From Vandiemenella viatica (lineage: Eukaryota; Arthropoda; Insecta; Orthoptera; Morabidae): DNA of 64,000 nt. The first letter of the stretch is position 1. Every line of letters begins with the position of its first letter. The stretch lies in assembly GCA_031002005.1 (NCBI GenBank), contig CM061920.1:50384610-50448609 (forward strand). The letters run 5' to 3'. Of the stretch, positions 22,584 to 34,059 are shown piece by piece. Under the pieces are notes generated by a model, which had not been told where the DNA came from, did no database searches, and worked only from the letters and a program-made list of their open reading frames with translations. The translations under genes were made by a program, and so were the position numbers.

Positions 22584-22775
22584 AGGGATTGCAATCCAGC
22601 AAAGCGGGATCCCGCATCATTAGACAGTCTGGCTCTGGCAGACCCCGCACAAAATTAAGCGGATCCGCACTCCAGTGTCAGTCTGCGTGACTCGCTGCCC
22701 CACTCGATCTCTATCGGATGTTTTGCATTGTTTGCCTGTACCCTTGAAGTTGGCATTTGACTCGAGTGAACAAAC

Positions 22776-22830
<55 letters not shown>

Positions 22831-24187
22831 TTAACTTTCGTCTTTCGTAAGTAAATAGATACACTTTTACGTGTTCATCAAAACTTACGTTTATTTGGAG
22901 TACACATTTCTGTAATTTGAATTATATTGCGTATATAGTACGATTTTCTAACTATATAACTATTTTTTAAGTGTCGCACACGTTATTTGAACTACACAGT
23001 TACAGCTTTTTTGTCACGGTTTCATTATTCCCATTTTCTGTATTTGCAGATAAAGTAATTGTGACCATTTCCTTATTTGCGGCTGAAAATTTGATTATTC
23101 GTTGATACGAAACTAATGTTATCGTAAGTTCAACGATCGCTTACCTATTTATTTAGCAGCTATCAAATGGCAATTGTATATCCTTTGACTTATTGCTGTT
23201 TCGGCCGCTGCCTCAATGCGTTTCTTTGACGAAAGCCGCCTGTTTACATGTGACGCTCAGGCTATCGATTAATCCCTCTTCTCCTTATTATTATTTCGAC
23301 TATGAGCAAACAAAGTTATAATGTAGTTTTCGCGGGTGTATCGACGAATTCTGTTGTAGGAACACCATACTTCGATAGCTACCTCCGCCGTCTTCCACAC
23401 GTGTGAAATTTCGTGTTTTTACAATGAAATCCAGAGATACAACTTCTGAGGACTTCACTGCAATCATTCGCCGAGAAAGTCTCCTTTCATACTAAAAAGT
23501 AATAATTTCCTCTCTAAAAAACGTCGCTACGCCATATAAGTAAAACTGAAATACTTGACAGTTTACGTGTTGGTGAGTAGGTTCTTTTAATAACATTGAA
23601 TCAACTGTAAGATCAATTAAGGAATCAGGAGATATAATAATGAATCCCACAGAAACAGTTCTTGTGAAAAAAGGCCAAGTCTCGTGCTTGTGCAGTGACA
23701 AAAAGTTTGTGAGATCTTGTTCTGAGCCAAGTCTACAATTTACAGAGTACATTCACTTCAATTTGTGAAATGGAATGATTTCTCTCGGTGTTATGGAACG
23801 TTTATTTAGAATTAAATAAAACTCTGGTAACTTGACCATTAAGCAAACCATGTTTTCAAACTTATGTGATGTATTGTAAGGCACATAATATGACCTAACA
23901 CTGAATATTTTCCATTTTTATTATTTATTAAAAAATTGATTTAGATAAAAAAAAAATATTAAAACCCCGACATATACTTAAGACATGCTAAAAAGTTTTC
24001 ATGTCATTTTGCCAATTAAAATATTGTTAACCGTTAATTTTTATTATTTAACATTAAAATCTATTTATTAATTTAATGATTATTTAATTTATTAACGTTT
24101 TAAGTAACTATGTTTTAAATATATGCGTTAAAAATTTTTTTGCGCCAATCCCGCGGGATTGAAAACACTACGGGATTGCAGTCCTTA
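22584..24187. mobile_element. Possible hAT-like element with CAGGGATTGCAATCC ends
   Basis: The left end CAGGGATTGCAATCC and the reverse complement of the right end, AAGGACTGCAATCCC, are near matches, and both are followed by GCGGGAT/CCCGCGGGAT motifs. The interior holds a ~50-base T homopolymer (22779-22829) and AT-rich sequence with one unrecognised 86-codon minus-strand frame (23492-23752). No 8-bp duplication was evident, so the boundaries are tentative. Confidence 0.5.
22779..22829. repeat. Poly-T run
   Basis: About 51 consecutive T bases, at high risk of length error in the assembly. Confidence 0.95.
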
Positions 24188-24189
24188 GC

Positions 24190-25034
24190 CGCACTGGCCA
24201 GAGGCGTAGGGTTGCTAACCTTACTTTAATATAAAATTTCATAAATTATTTTTTGTTGGTATACTTTATCCTAATCATAAATTGTGCGGAAATAGTTTAT
24301 ATCTGGTTAGCTATTCAATTCAAGGAACGGAATGTTCTTGTGCGTTGTTAATTTTCAAACGACATATCAGTGCTTACGATGTAACTAAATGAATGCAAAA
24401 TGGTGGGAGGGTGCATACACAACGTACTTAAATTTAACTAAAAATGAGTTGTCCATTTATTTATAATTCCAGGTTTTGAATGTGGTGTCAGCTGCAAACA
24501 CTTTGGAATGAAACCCAAGATTAATAGCCAGTCGCGTTATTGACAAGCGGAGAATTCGCGGTGTCTTCTGTTTCTCATCGTTTTGTGATTGAAGTTTTAA
24601 ATTGCGTTATTTTTCTTTTACATTATTTTAAATGTCAAATAATTCATTGTATTCATATGTATTTAATGTAATAAATACATATTTTTAAACAATTTCTTTC
24701 TTATAATTTTTATTATCCTCTTCAAAAGACAAATATACTTCATATTTTTCTAAATAAGCTGGGAACCCTAAGTCCTAACCTTGTCCTAACACTGGATTAG
24801 CTGACTGGTGATTTAAGAAGTTTTGATCGTTAGGACTTTCCCTGCAGAGTAGGTAAGATAAAGGTGCACAATTCCGTATGCCTAGATTGTGTCCCAAACC
24901 TTTCCGCATTGCATATGCAGTGAGGGCATACTTTACTGTTTATGGTGATTCGTGGAACCTGTTGGTGTTTTTTGGACGAGTAGCCCTGGCACCAGGTTTT
25001 ACAGTCTGCCGTCATTAATTCATAACGCTAACAT
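24190..25034. other. No recognised gene
   Basis: AT-rich sequence. 24545-24640 shares GAGAATTCGCGGTG and TCTCATCGTTTTGTG with 21880-21970, indicating an unassigned dispersed repeat pair. Confidence 0.5.
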
Positions 25035-25042
25035 CACAGAAC

Positions 25043-25137
25043 CAGGGCCGGCGTGTGGGGGGGGGGGCTATTTTGTAGAGTTAAAAAAAAAGGTCGGCCA
25101 TTTTACCCCGGGCCCGAAATTCCTAGCGCCGGCCCTG
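25043..25137. mobile_element. 95-bp hAT MITE with perfect target duplication
   Basis: A miniature element with CAGGGCCGGCG and CGCCGGCCCTG perfect inverted ends. It is flanked on both sides by the identical octamer CACAGAAC (25035-25042 and 25138-25145). The interior has a G run and an A run. The ends and 8-bp duplication fit the hAT superfamily. Confidence 0.92.
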
Positions 25138-25257
25138 CACAGAACACAATCATATGATAGTCAACCGGACAGACAGCGACACCTACATTTTATTCCATCA
25201 CTTGGGGAGGCACTCCCTTCATCCATGGCGTCGCCGACGCGTGGGTCGTTGGGTGTG

Positions 25258-25938
25258 GATAACGTGACCATTTATCTTCTTCGTTAGAGCGGGACGCCTG
25301 AGGATATTTTTTTCGTCAAAGCAGGACGCCTTAAGGATTTTGTAAAAAAAAATAGAATGTATTACATGTTAGCTGAGTTTCTTAACCTTAGGCAGTTGTT
25401 TTGTATTCATCGGCGGAACAAATCAGTTTCAAAATATCGGGTCTAGTTTTCAAGTAGGCTTGATAATCAAAATGGCTTTCAGTTGCGACACTTAACTGTG
25501 TTTTGAATTTGTCCATATTTTATTTATTAGAGAAAAAAATCTTTCGACAGGAGCATTACTTTCAGGCAGACACATAACATACTCTATAATTATGCGAAAG
25601 TTCGTAGAGTTGAGAGTGTTAGTACGGAAGTGTTGAAATAATTCCGCCAAACGATCTTCAGCAGCAGCGTTATAGTGTTTTTTTTTTTTTTAATGTGTGA
25701 CTTATGAAATAAGCGAAAACTCGGTCGAACATTTTCATATCCTTGCGTGATCAGCAATGGTTTATGCATCGACTCGTCCACCGCGCGGAAATAATCGCAT
25801 CACCTGTTTTAACAGATAGATATATTAAATTGTCGTTTTGTTTGCGAAATCGGGACGTTTTTACTCTCACAGCGGGACAGATAGCCTGAAAGCGGGACTG
25901 TCCCGCCCAAAGCGGGACGTATGGTCACGTTAGGTAAG
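25258..25938. mobile_element. DNA element with AACGTGACCAT inverted ends
   Basis: The left end AACGTGACCATTTATC and the reverse complement of the right end, AACGTGACCATACGTC, form an inverted pair. GCGGGAC motifs are repeated near both ends (25290-25330 and 25845-25918). The interior is AT-rich without an intact gene. The ends recall hAT-like elements with GTGACCATA termini; superfamily not proven. Confidence 0.6.
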
Positions 25939-26033
25939 GAGAGAATCTTCATCATGATTTTTAAAGGCATGCAGAGACATTTTACACTAGTCACGGCACA
26001 ATTATGAATGTTGTTGACGATATTTTTTTACTG

Positions 26034-26690
26034 CAGTAGAGCGTCGTTAATCCGAATGTCAATTATCCGAAACGTCAATTATCGGAACAACCTTTTTTTT
26101 ATTATATTTTTTACTTTTTTCGAATTGCACACTATTTAACAGAAGCGTCAACTTTGTTTCTATTTACAGCACAATACAAGTTTGTATTTGTTTTGTTCGG
26201 AAATTGCACTAACAAAGAAATAGGCGTAATAAGCTTCATGCCACAATTACACTCTGCCACTCGCCTCGTAGGAATGTTCGGCGCGAGCGCTAACACGAAC
26301 TGCCGTTTACACTCTCGCCAGAATTCATTCTTGGATGACATGTAAATTAACATTATAACAGCATATACAAATTCAGAAGTTATAGTCTTTACTGAAAAAA
26401 TATTAATCACAGAATAGTAGTTTTATAGCAGTGATTTTATCATTAAACAATTTTACACTTTCAAGAGAAATATGGAACAGATGTTCCAAAAAATTGAACG
26501 TGAAGACTCTGGAGATTCTTCTTCAACTTCCTTCAAAGAATCTGAACTTCCTTCGAGAAAAATTATTGATTTAACATCGAAACAAAAGACTAAATTCAGT
26601 ATACTAATATCAGGAAAATTTTGATCAACCATAGCTGTACGGTATTTAGATACTTGAGATAGTTTCATAAGTATTATTTAACTGTTCATA
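26034..26690. mobile_element. Pogo/Tigger-like left terminus and decayed interior
   Basis: CAGTAGAGCGTCGTTAATCC at 26034 followed by two repeats of AATTATC(C/G)GAA resembles Tigger/pogo terminal repeats. Downstream minus-strand frames such as FLEGSSDSLKEVEEESPESS (26453-26668) may be transposon-derived. No right terminus was found, so the end coordinate is only approximate. Confidence 0.45.
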
Positions 26691-27022
26691 ATTTCACACG
26701 CAGCTATTCCGATAATTTGTGAAGCTACCCAAGGATGAAATAAAGAAGGGAAATAAAAACTACCATACTTAAATGTAATAATTTTTTGTTATTATTGTTA
26801 TACTTTTTTATTTAGTTTACTAGTAGATAATCGTTGGTCTTATTTAGTCTTCAAATAAAAAAAATAATTATTTACATATGTAATAATAATACTATCTGTA
26901 TTAATCATATAAGACGAATTAACTCAATAACAAAATCATATGTGGGAGCATGTAAAAATTAATAGGCAGGATCAATAAGAGTTTTGCGATCCGTCGTTCA
27001 AAGATTTTTCAGTACAATAGTG

Positions 27023-27376
27023 TAGGGTTTCTCAAAGTGGAGTACGCGAACCCCAGGGGTACGCGAGTTGATCATAGGGGGTTCGCGACAAGATTTATGT
27101 TATGGCTGTTGACTGGCTCTCTCGAGTTTTCAACAAGCTCAATGGTGAATTTAGATTGAACATAAGCAAAATGCTCCTAAATTCACTCAACCTGCTGCAA
27201 GAAACAAACCCGTCTATCACATTATTAACAGCATTGTGCTCTTGTCACTGTATTACTTTTGTACAATAAAAATACTTATTTTTTTAATTAAAAAAACACA
27301 GTTTTTTTAAGGGGGTTCGCCATTGCCTGGGAAATTTTATAGGAGATACGCGAAGTTAAAAGTTTGAGAAACCCTG
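27023..27376. mobile_element. 354-bp hAT MITE with perfect target duplication
   Basis: The ends TAGGGTTTCTCAAAGT and CAGGGTTTCTCAAACT (reverse complement of the right end) are inverted repeats. The octamer CAATAGTG flanks both sides (27015-27022 and 27377-27384). The termini match the widespread hAT type with CAGGGGTTCTCAAACT ends. It carries no gene. Confidence 0.92.
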
Positions 27377-27860
27377 CAATAGTGTAATGTTATGTATGAT
27401 CTCGCGCCTTTGACTCGCGTCAAAAAACTGCCACTGAGGTGAGCGACTCTGTCGGCCGAGTGAAGGCTCACCCTCCCTGTGCTCACGCTTGTCGGTAGCT
27501 CGGCCCTGTGACGAACTTGTTCGGGGCGCACATTGAGCTGCGTGGCGCAGTACGGGCACGAAAACAGAAACTGTCGGGCAGTTGCCCGCGCATATTAAGG
27601 CGGCTACACACGAGGCAATTTCGATCCCAATCGACAGGGACAATCCGGCAGAGGCCCTGCAGATTGCCGCGTGAGTAGGCTAATTGGGCATGTTGCTCCC
27701 GATATCGGGAGATCGGCAGATCCCGACCAAACAATTTACAGATTGTCCCTGCAGACAGGGAGCAAACTGAGATGTGCGTAACACGATTGAGACAATTTCG
27801 GCTCAGTCGGCTTGGAGCAGCGAACGAGTGCATTTCGTGCCATTGGTTGTGTACATAGAA

Positions 27861-29017
27861 ATGTCTAAAGAGAAAGAGGTGTGGTCTAATATTTTTGAAG
27901 TTTATAAAGATATGACCCAGTAATGGGACAAATTCAACAAAAATTACATGAACCACAACATGCGGGAAGAAGGATTTAGAGTTTTGCTAGAAATTTACAA
28001 AGAATTGGACTAGGAAAAAATATGCGAACAACTTACTCGCGTGAGTTAAAATAGGTAAGTAAAGGCTCAAATACCTAAATAATTATTGTTTTATGAAATG
28101 TAAATACATCATTATATTTGTAGGACATAATAATTCTTTGAGGAACAAAATGGTAATAGATAAAACAACAGAAATAAATAACTTTTACTATAAATGTATT
28201 TATTTAATGTTGTTCAATTTAAATTATTTTAAAGGAAAAGTAACAGATTGATTTTTACAAATTGATTTCATAGTTAATTTTATTTATAGAACAAAGTTTC
28301 CAAAACAGATTGTACAGAACTAAATTCTGCCTTAACCGAAATCTGAATAAAAAAATATGATTTCATTAATAATGTGCTTTGTATTTACAGATGAAATCTT
28401 GTATGCAAACGGGAAGTGGCACAGAAGACATGTATGTACCGTCCCTTTGGTAAGCACTTGAAAATCAAAATGAAGCAGCTCAAGCACATGAAAGAATTCC
28501 ATTTAAAAAGAAGAAACCAAGAATAAATATTGCTATGAAACAAGAAGAGCTCAGAGATTCTGCTCAAAGGAAGATGAATGGGAGATCGTGGGAAAATCAG
28601 TCGGCATTAAATTAAAAGACCTAAATAAGGACCAGATAGCAATTGCCAATAAACGTATATGCTATTTTTTATGCTATAGCTGGAAGATTAACTATGGAAT
28701 CTTGTATCTATTTAGAACTACCTGATAGCATATACAAAGTTCAGTCATCGACAGAGCGATTTCGGTATCCTCCTGAATTATCTCCACATTCATCATCTGA
28801 TTCGCCGCCCTTGCAATACTCGGTTCAAAACTATCATCCAATATCACTACTACGTGTGTCACAAAAGCCACCCTCCCAATTATCTTCCCAGTCTTCATTT
28901 CCAGTTGAAAGCTATGATCTATCCTCATTAGGTTCTGGTGAGATTAATAATGAAACACCTGTTATTGCACAAGGCAATAGTTTCCAGATGAAAGATTTTT
29001 TTAATCATCAGACGTAG
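27861..29017 (+). pseudogene. Harbinger second-gene (MADF/BESS-like) remnant
   Basis: Exon 1 starts MSKEKEVWSNIFEVYKDM and, past a stop, reads MREEGFRVLLEIYKELD, then a GTAAGT donor near 28053. Exon 2 begins after ATTTACAG at 28391 with MKSCMQTGSGTEDMYVPSLW, matching the K-x-x-x-TGSG--YVPxWW pattern at the end of MADF domains. Further blocks are IKLKDLNKDQIAIANKRI and a Ser/Pro-rich tail ending in FQMKDFFNHQT. Several stops and a frameshift break it. In the family this protein assists transposase nuclear import and DNA binding. Confidence 0.65.
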
Positions 29018-29302
29018 AAAATAAATACTAACTTTGGAAATTTCACTACTATATAATTTTGAATTTGTTTTACTTCCAAGATTAGAGTCCTACTTTTTTG
29101 TTTTAATTAATAATACCAGTTTCTGTATTAAATCACAGTGTAAATAGTAATTGTTATATAAAGGTTTTGCTTATATATACTACTACTTTTCTTCTTATCT
29201 TAATGTAGTGTTTCAGACATTTGTAGATACGCCAACATGTTTCGGGAATAATGTCCGAAAGCATTTGTGGTGAAGTCAGCGAACTAAAGTTCAAATCTTA
29301 AC

Positions 29303-29623
29303 TTATTTTCCACTTACTAAAAAACACAGAGTAACGTTTAATCGTTCTCTGGCACTTATTCTTTCGCGAATGTATTTTTCTATTTTATATAAGGGGTCAC
29401 TAGTCTGAGTATCTCTGCAAAACTTTCGGAATTCACTCCCAGAAAATTCGTAAAATCTTCCGGTTCTAGACTTCTCAAAATTTTCATGTGGGATAGATTT
29501 TTCCTTAATAAAAGCCACCTTTTCACCCAATATCTTCTTTTTCATTTTGTACAAATTGTAGGAGGTACAGGCTATTGTTAATACCATACCAACTCTTTGT
29601 TGTTTTGAAATAAAATGAGCCAT
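29303..29623 (-). pseudogene. Harbinger transposase N-terminal exon
   Basis: On the minus strand the frame beginning MAHFISKQQRVGMVLTIACT contains RTGRFYEFSGSEFRKFCRDT and IRERISARERLNVTLCFLVS. These match the Harbinger N-terminal helix-rich region ending in the ERL-x-x-TLRFLxSG block that precedes the DDE domain. The frame is open across 107 codons but the catalytic exons are missing from the element. The longer open frame extends through the element's right end to 29881 by chance. Confidence 0.65.
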
Positions 29624-29972
29624 TGTTAAGCGCTTACGTCTTGCAACCACACGATCCCAATGTAAACTAAAATCGGGAGCGAAATTGTTACGTGAGGAGG
29701 AAAGCCCCGTATGATTGCCCGACGGGTTTCCCCTGTAGATTGGGACCGAAATCGGGTCGTCTGTCTTTAAGGCCCGGGCACACAGAACGCGACAAGCGAA
29801 AGCAGCAAGTGGTCGTTCTCTCGTCGCGGCGATACGCGATTTTGGTACGTCACACAGGACGCGACAACTCCATAGCGACAAATGCCAGTATAGACCCTCT
29901 CTCGCAAAGAGATCTGTGCGTCTCTATTTCTTTCTTAATAAGTTTTCTTGGGCTAGTAAATTCTTATAAAAC

Positions 29973-30498
29973 ATGTCAAGTGATGAGGAGACTCTACTTC
30001 TTTTATTTGCACTAAGCAGAAAGAAAAGGCGGTTCTGGGTTCATGACATCAATAAGAATAGAGAATGCTTTGGTGAATTTCACCGCCTTTGCCGGGAACT
30101 GGTATCACATGAAGATAGATTTTATACATAGTTTCGAATGTCTCGAGAATGCTTCGAGAAATTACACACCGAGCATGTTGGGTGAGCTATTAACGTTCTG
30201 GCCTCGCATTCGCGAGGACGCCGGTTCGAATCCCCGTCCGGGCATCCAGATTTGGGTTTTCCATGGTTTCCCTAAAATCACTCCAGGCGAATGTCGGGAT
30301 GCTTCCTTCAAATGTGACATGGCCGAATTCCTTCCCCAAGACCCATCCCGCCTCTAATGACCTCGCTGTCGACGAGGCCTAAAGCCCAGGCAAAAAATAG
30401 AGAAATTACACAATCTGTTAAAATCAATATACCGAAGTGCAACACAAACTGGAGAAAAGCAGTTGGTATAAGAGAAAGATTAGCCATTTGTATGAGGT
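29973..30498 (+). pseudogene. Harbinger transposase first exon, disrupted by a SINE
   Basis: The frame starts MSSDEETLLLLFALSRKKRR and continues with RFWVHDINKNRECFGEFHRL, the classic Harbinger WVHPIN--R---GEFH pattern. An in-frame TAG follows at FYT, then FRMSRECFEKLH. The SINE at 30169-30399 splits the exon at this point. Coding resumes after it with HNLLKSIYRSATQTGEKQ and, after a frameshift, GIRERLAICMR, ending at a GTAAGT donor (30499). The gene is thus dead by stop, frameshift and insertion. Confidence 0.78.
30169..30399 (+). mobile_element. Full-length SINE with 13-bp target duplication
   Basis: A 231-bp SINE flanked by GAGAAATTACACA on both sides (30156-30168 and 30400-30412). The order is a tRNA-like head (GAGCATGTTGGGTGAGC, B box GGTTCGAATCCCC), the conserved body (GGGTTTTCCATGGTTTCCCT, CTCCAGGCGAATGTCGGGAT), the 3' part TGACCTCGCTGTCGACGAGG, and a short CAAAAAATA tail. 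It is a good reference copy for the family in this window. Confidence 0.92.
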
Positions 30499-31097
30499 AA
30501 GTTCTGTTCATTTAATACATATCCTTAAAACAAAACAGAAACAATGACGCTGCCCAAACCCCTGACCTCTAAGCGATTTACAATGTTATCACCTCCCCTT
30601 TGGAGGCAGCTGTGTCATTTGCGTGGCGGTCAATATTAAGAAATACCCCTGAAACCATGCTTATCATCACAAAATATTCACAATAAAAAATATAAAATTT
30701 TTCTTCTTCGGCCATGTCGCTGTGTCGCGCGACAATTCTGTAATTTTGTACAACTGTGTCGCTCGTCGCGGCGACAAAGACTGCGGCCCGGCGACGCTTT
30801 GGAAAATTGTTATTACTTTAACAGAAGATGAATTAGATAAAACTATGCAAAAGTGAGTATATGAAAAGAAGAAACTGTCATCTGTATTTACAGTGACAAG
30901 AGAATTCTCCAAAGATTATTTCCGGATGAATCGAGCGGAGATTCACGGCATAATGTAACCTGTTATTTTCTAGAAAACGCTCAAATACCTATTAGAACTG
31001 AAGAAAATCTCGCAGTACTTTCGTGGTTATTTATTTAATTATTTAGCGTTTGACTGTATATGACATTTGTAAAATGTATTTCTCTTTTATTTCATAG

Positions 31098-32653
31098 TAC
31101 CTGGGTGACCGATCTTCGCTCGGCATCTTTCGATTTCTATTTAATATCCAAGATTTCGAGTAAAGTTTGATTAAAGTAAAAGGCTTGAAGACTTCCTAGG
31201 CGTTTTGAGGTGCACAGTTAACCAAAGAGAAACTTCACTAACATCATTAGGCTTACTGGTACCTGAACCTTCTACGTAATGAGGTTAGAGCCGTTTTCGA
31301 GAAACCAATTTTTTTTTTTTTTTTTGGAATCGTGTTAAAAACTTGAATAGCAAAACGTTATCTACATATGAAATTTCATCCAAATCGTTAGATCCATTTG
31401 CGAGACCGCCTCATAAATTGCTTTCAAAGAAAAATGCTATTATTATGTTAAACAGAAATCTTAATGCCAGTCAGGGATTGATTAACGCTGCGAGATTTGT
31501 GTTAATTCAGGGCATTCTACGAAAACCCTTGAAGATGGATTCTCATGTACCTCGACGAGAAAAATTTAAAGTACAAAATATTTTTAAATTTATATATCTC
31601 GCTTAGTTCTCGAGATATCATATCGCAAAATTGACGTGGTTGGTTGAAATGCGACCTGGACCAGAAGATAAATTTCGTCACAGCCAAGTTTGATGATGAA
31701 TTCGTATGAAACTCGTCGAGAAAAATCGAAAATAAAGAATTTATTTTTCTGATACCTCAAGTGAAGAGGTTAGGATTAGATCCGACCTGGACCAGAAAAA
31801 GAATCCACCAAAATCACTATGTCGATACGGTGGAAATGTACTTTTAATGTTTTATTTTGTTCCAAATGGTTGTTGTTAGGTTGAAATACAGCATGGACCA
31901 GAAGAAACGTCGCCAAAAGCACAAGGAACTATACCTATAACTGATTTTTGACATCCTATATCTCGTAAACCAAGCGAGATATCAAGAACATTTATTCTTT
32001 ATTTCGATATGTTTCGTCGCGTTCTATAAGAATTCATAATCAGATTGTGACGTCACGGTAACGATAGAACATCATCAGTGCTAAATCAATTCACTCCGCT
32101 AAAACTATGCTCATACCTCGCGTGGTAGTATTTAATGACAAACTAACAACCACTTTTTACGGTCAAAAAGTAAACGGTGATTAGTTTATAACTGGTACCG
32201 GTAATATTATTTTCAAAGAAGTTTATCACCTCTGACAAAACCAATCATAAATTTTTAATTATCTTCCTTTTTAAATGTTTTACAATTAAACTTGCAATGT
32301 TACTATTTCCACGCCTCAGCCAGTATACAAGAACTGTTCGTTTAAATATTCTTTGAAATCAGAGAGAATCTATTTGTAGGCTTTCTGGTACCTGAATTGT
32401 CTACGAGATGGCGCTAGTGCCGTTTTCGAGATATCAAGTGAAAAAATTGTTTGTATTTTGCAAACTCGCTTTTTTGTACGGAAGACAACTATTTAGGTAA
32501 TCTTAAAAGTCAAACCATTATCTAAATATCAAATTTCATCCAAATCGTCATAGCCGTTTCCGAGATCCGAAATATATATATATATATACAAGAATTGCTC
32601 GTTTAAAGATATAAGATATATATATATACAAGAATTGCTCGTTTAAAGATATA
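31098..32653. mobile_element. Unclassified 1.55-kb insert
   Basis: Interrupts the second hAT-like family A copy; the pieces on each side rejoin at 20800/20808 of copy 1. It starts ACCTGGGTGACCGATCTTCG and ends with two ~40-bp direct units containing TACAAGAATTGCTCGTTTAA separated by TA repeats. Internal pairs such as CTGGTACCTGAA...GCCGTTTTCGAGA occur at 31255-31305 and 32387-32430. No intact ORF and no terminal inverted repeat were seen. It could be a non-autonomous retroelement or a Helitron-like element. Confidence 0.6.
32569..32635. repeat. TA microsatellite with duplicated 40-bp unit
   Basis: ATATATATAT tracts alternate with two copies of ACAAGAATTGCTCGTTTAAA, forming the 3' end of the unclassified insert. 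Confidence 0.85.
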
Positions 32654-33315
32654 AGATTATATTTTTAAGAAAACTACATAACAGAACCTAAGAAACACTT
32701 GAAACTAAAAAAGCAGTGTTAACAAATTATTCGGAAATTGTCTTCACAAACCCCCCTCCCCCCCCCCCCCAAAAAAATAAAAATCTCGGGGACACTATTG
32801 AAAGACGTAGTACAAATAATAAGAAAACAAATAATGTAATAATAGCCTATATACATATCAATCTTTTTCGAAGTTTTATTAAAAATGAATTCAAAAAAAA
32901 GAAAATAAAAGTGAAAATTGTAAGTGGACGGTTGTATGATAAATAAATGCTGAATTTACTCGCCACTTGTTGGGCTCATTGTCCAAATTTCTGGTTTAAA
33001 TTTAAATTTTATGTATTTATTATGACTGATATTGTGAATCGCAGGTTGGTTACGCACCAGATTAATCAATTTTTCTTATTCCATAGTTGAAAATGATTAT
33101 AAGTAAAGCAAGATTATAAATAACGCAAGAGGTGTTACGGCAAAAACCGGCACGAGTGAGCTGCGTGGCACAGTTTCTGTGTCGTGATCACAACGTCGCG
33201 CAGGCCACGTGCGGCGCAGTACTGCGCTTTCCTGCTCTGCGTCTCAATACGCGCTGTTCCGCCCCAAAACATAGAGACACAGAAACTGTGCTGCTTCAAT
33301 TGCGCGTCAATATCT

Positions 33316-33948
33316 CCTGTAACGTTTTCGTTTGGTTGTTTCCCTTAAAGTGAGTTGGGCGTCACATCCAAGGTTGCCAACCACACTTCATACTTTATAA
33401 TCTACGAAAGTAATAAAGTACGTTAAAATTTTTTCTTTATCTAACGTTATCACCTCACTGGTTGATCTTTTACTGAGAACAATGGTATCCAAACGCAGTC
33501 TTAACAAACCACCATTTAAAGTCTTTCTCGCGCTATACTGGATCGAAAGATTCTCGCGTTTCTGAACGCAATCACAATGAAATGACAAACGTCAATGACT
33601 TCGCACTTGCCGTGTTTATTTATTTGAAGTTACTTTCAATTCACTCGATAGTTTTTGTTGGTACACAATGAAATCATTATATATTTTGTGGTCTCAATGA
33701 CCTAGTCTCAGAGATTCTTACTATCTGTGCATTGCACATATCGTATCCACCTATTTTATGCTGGTAATCCTACCAGGAATAGGAGACCTATAATTTAAGG
33801 TAGAATTGCAACCACGCAGCGTCCTGGCAACTTCGCATTAACAAATCAACGATTTGCCAGAAATAAAGGTCAATTTTAAGCCACAATCAGGGTTCCATAG
33901 TTTAAAATGATCGCAATCGCAAGCCATAACCATTATTATTATTATTAC
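33316..33948. other. No recognised feature
   Basis: Mixed sequence with one unremarkable 66-codon minus frame. Nothing recognisable before the LINE tail. Confidence 0.5.
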
Positions 33949-34059
33949 TCATTACTCCGCGATTCACTATAAGTGTGTGGCGGAGGGTGCATAGCACCTA
34001 TCGAGAAGGGTTATGGTTTGGAAGGGTTATAAGGGATATGGCAGGAGGCGCCCATGGGC

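Larger units (their letters stand above)
27599..29767. mobile_element. PIF/Harbinger transposon with both gene remnants
   Basis: A 2169-bp element flanked by TAA (27596-27598 and 29768-29770), the 3-bp target type of this superfamily. Inverted ends share the motif (A)ATTTCGATCCCAATC / GATTTCGGTCCCAATC with following ACAGGG. A MADF-type gene remnant runs on the plus strand and a transposase N-terminal exon on the minus strand, converging on each other. Most of the transposase catalytic region is deleted. Confidence 0.82.
29771..30790. mobile_element. Second Harbinger derivative, adjacent to the first
   Basis: Begins GGCCCGGGCACACAGAACGC directly after the TAA that ends the first Harbinger. 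CGCGACAAGCGA near the left end and CGCGACGAGCGA (reverse complement) near the right end are inverted. The right limit is approximate because the 3-bp target repeat could not be confirmed. It holds a transposase first exon interrupted by a SINE. Confidence 0.6.
27520..33315. mobile_element. hAT-like family A, copy 2, split by nested insertions
   Basis: Pieces of the 20094-21311 element reappear in order and orientation: 27520-27598 matches 20285-20380, 30795-31097 matches 20498-20800, and 32654-33315 matches 20808-21260 with extra sequence near 32960-33110. Between the pieces lie a Harbinger (27599-29767), a second Harbinger carrying a SINE (29771-about 30790) and an unclassified insert (31098-32653). 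The left end of the host copy is truncated and the right terminal repeat is lost. Confidence 0.8.

Noticed and set aside
29624..29881. N-terminal extension of the Harbinger transposase frame
   Set aside because: It reads through the terminal repeat into the neighbouring element; the likely start is the Met at 29623.
30180..30245. tRNA gene
   Set aside because: The GGTTCGAATCC box belongs to a SINE head. No cloverleaf with paired acceptor stem is present and the sequence runs straight into the SINE body.
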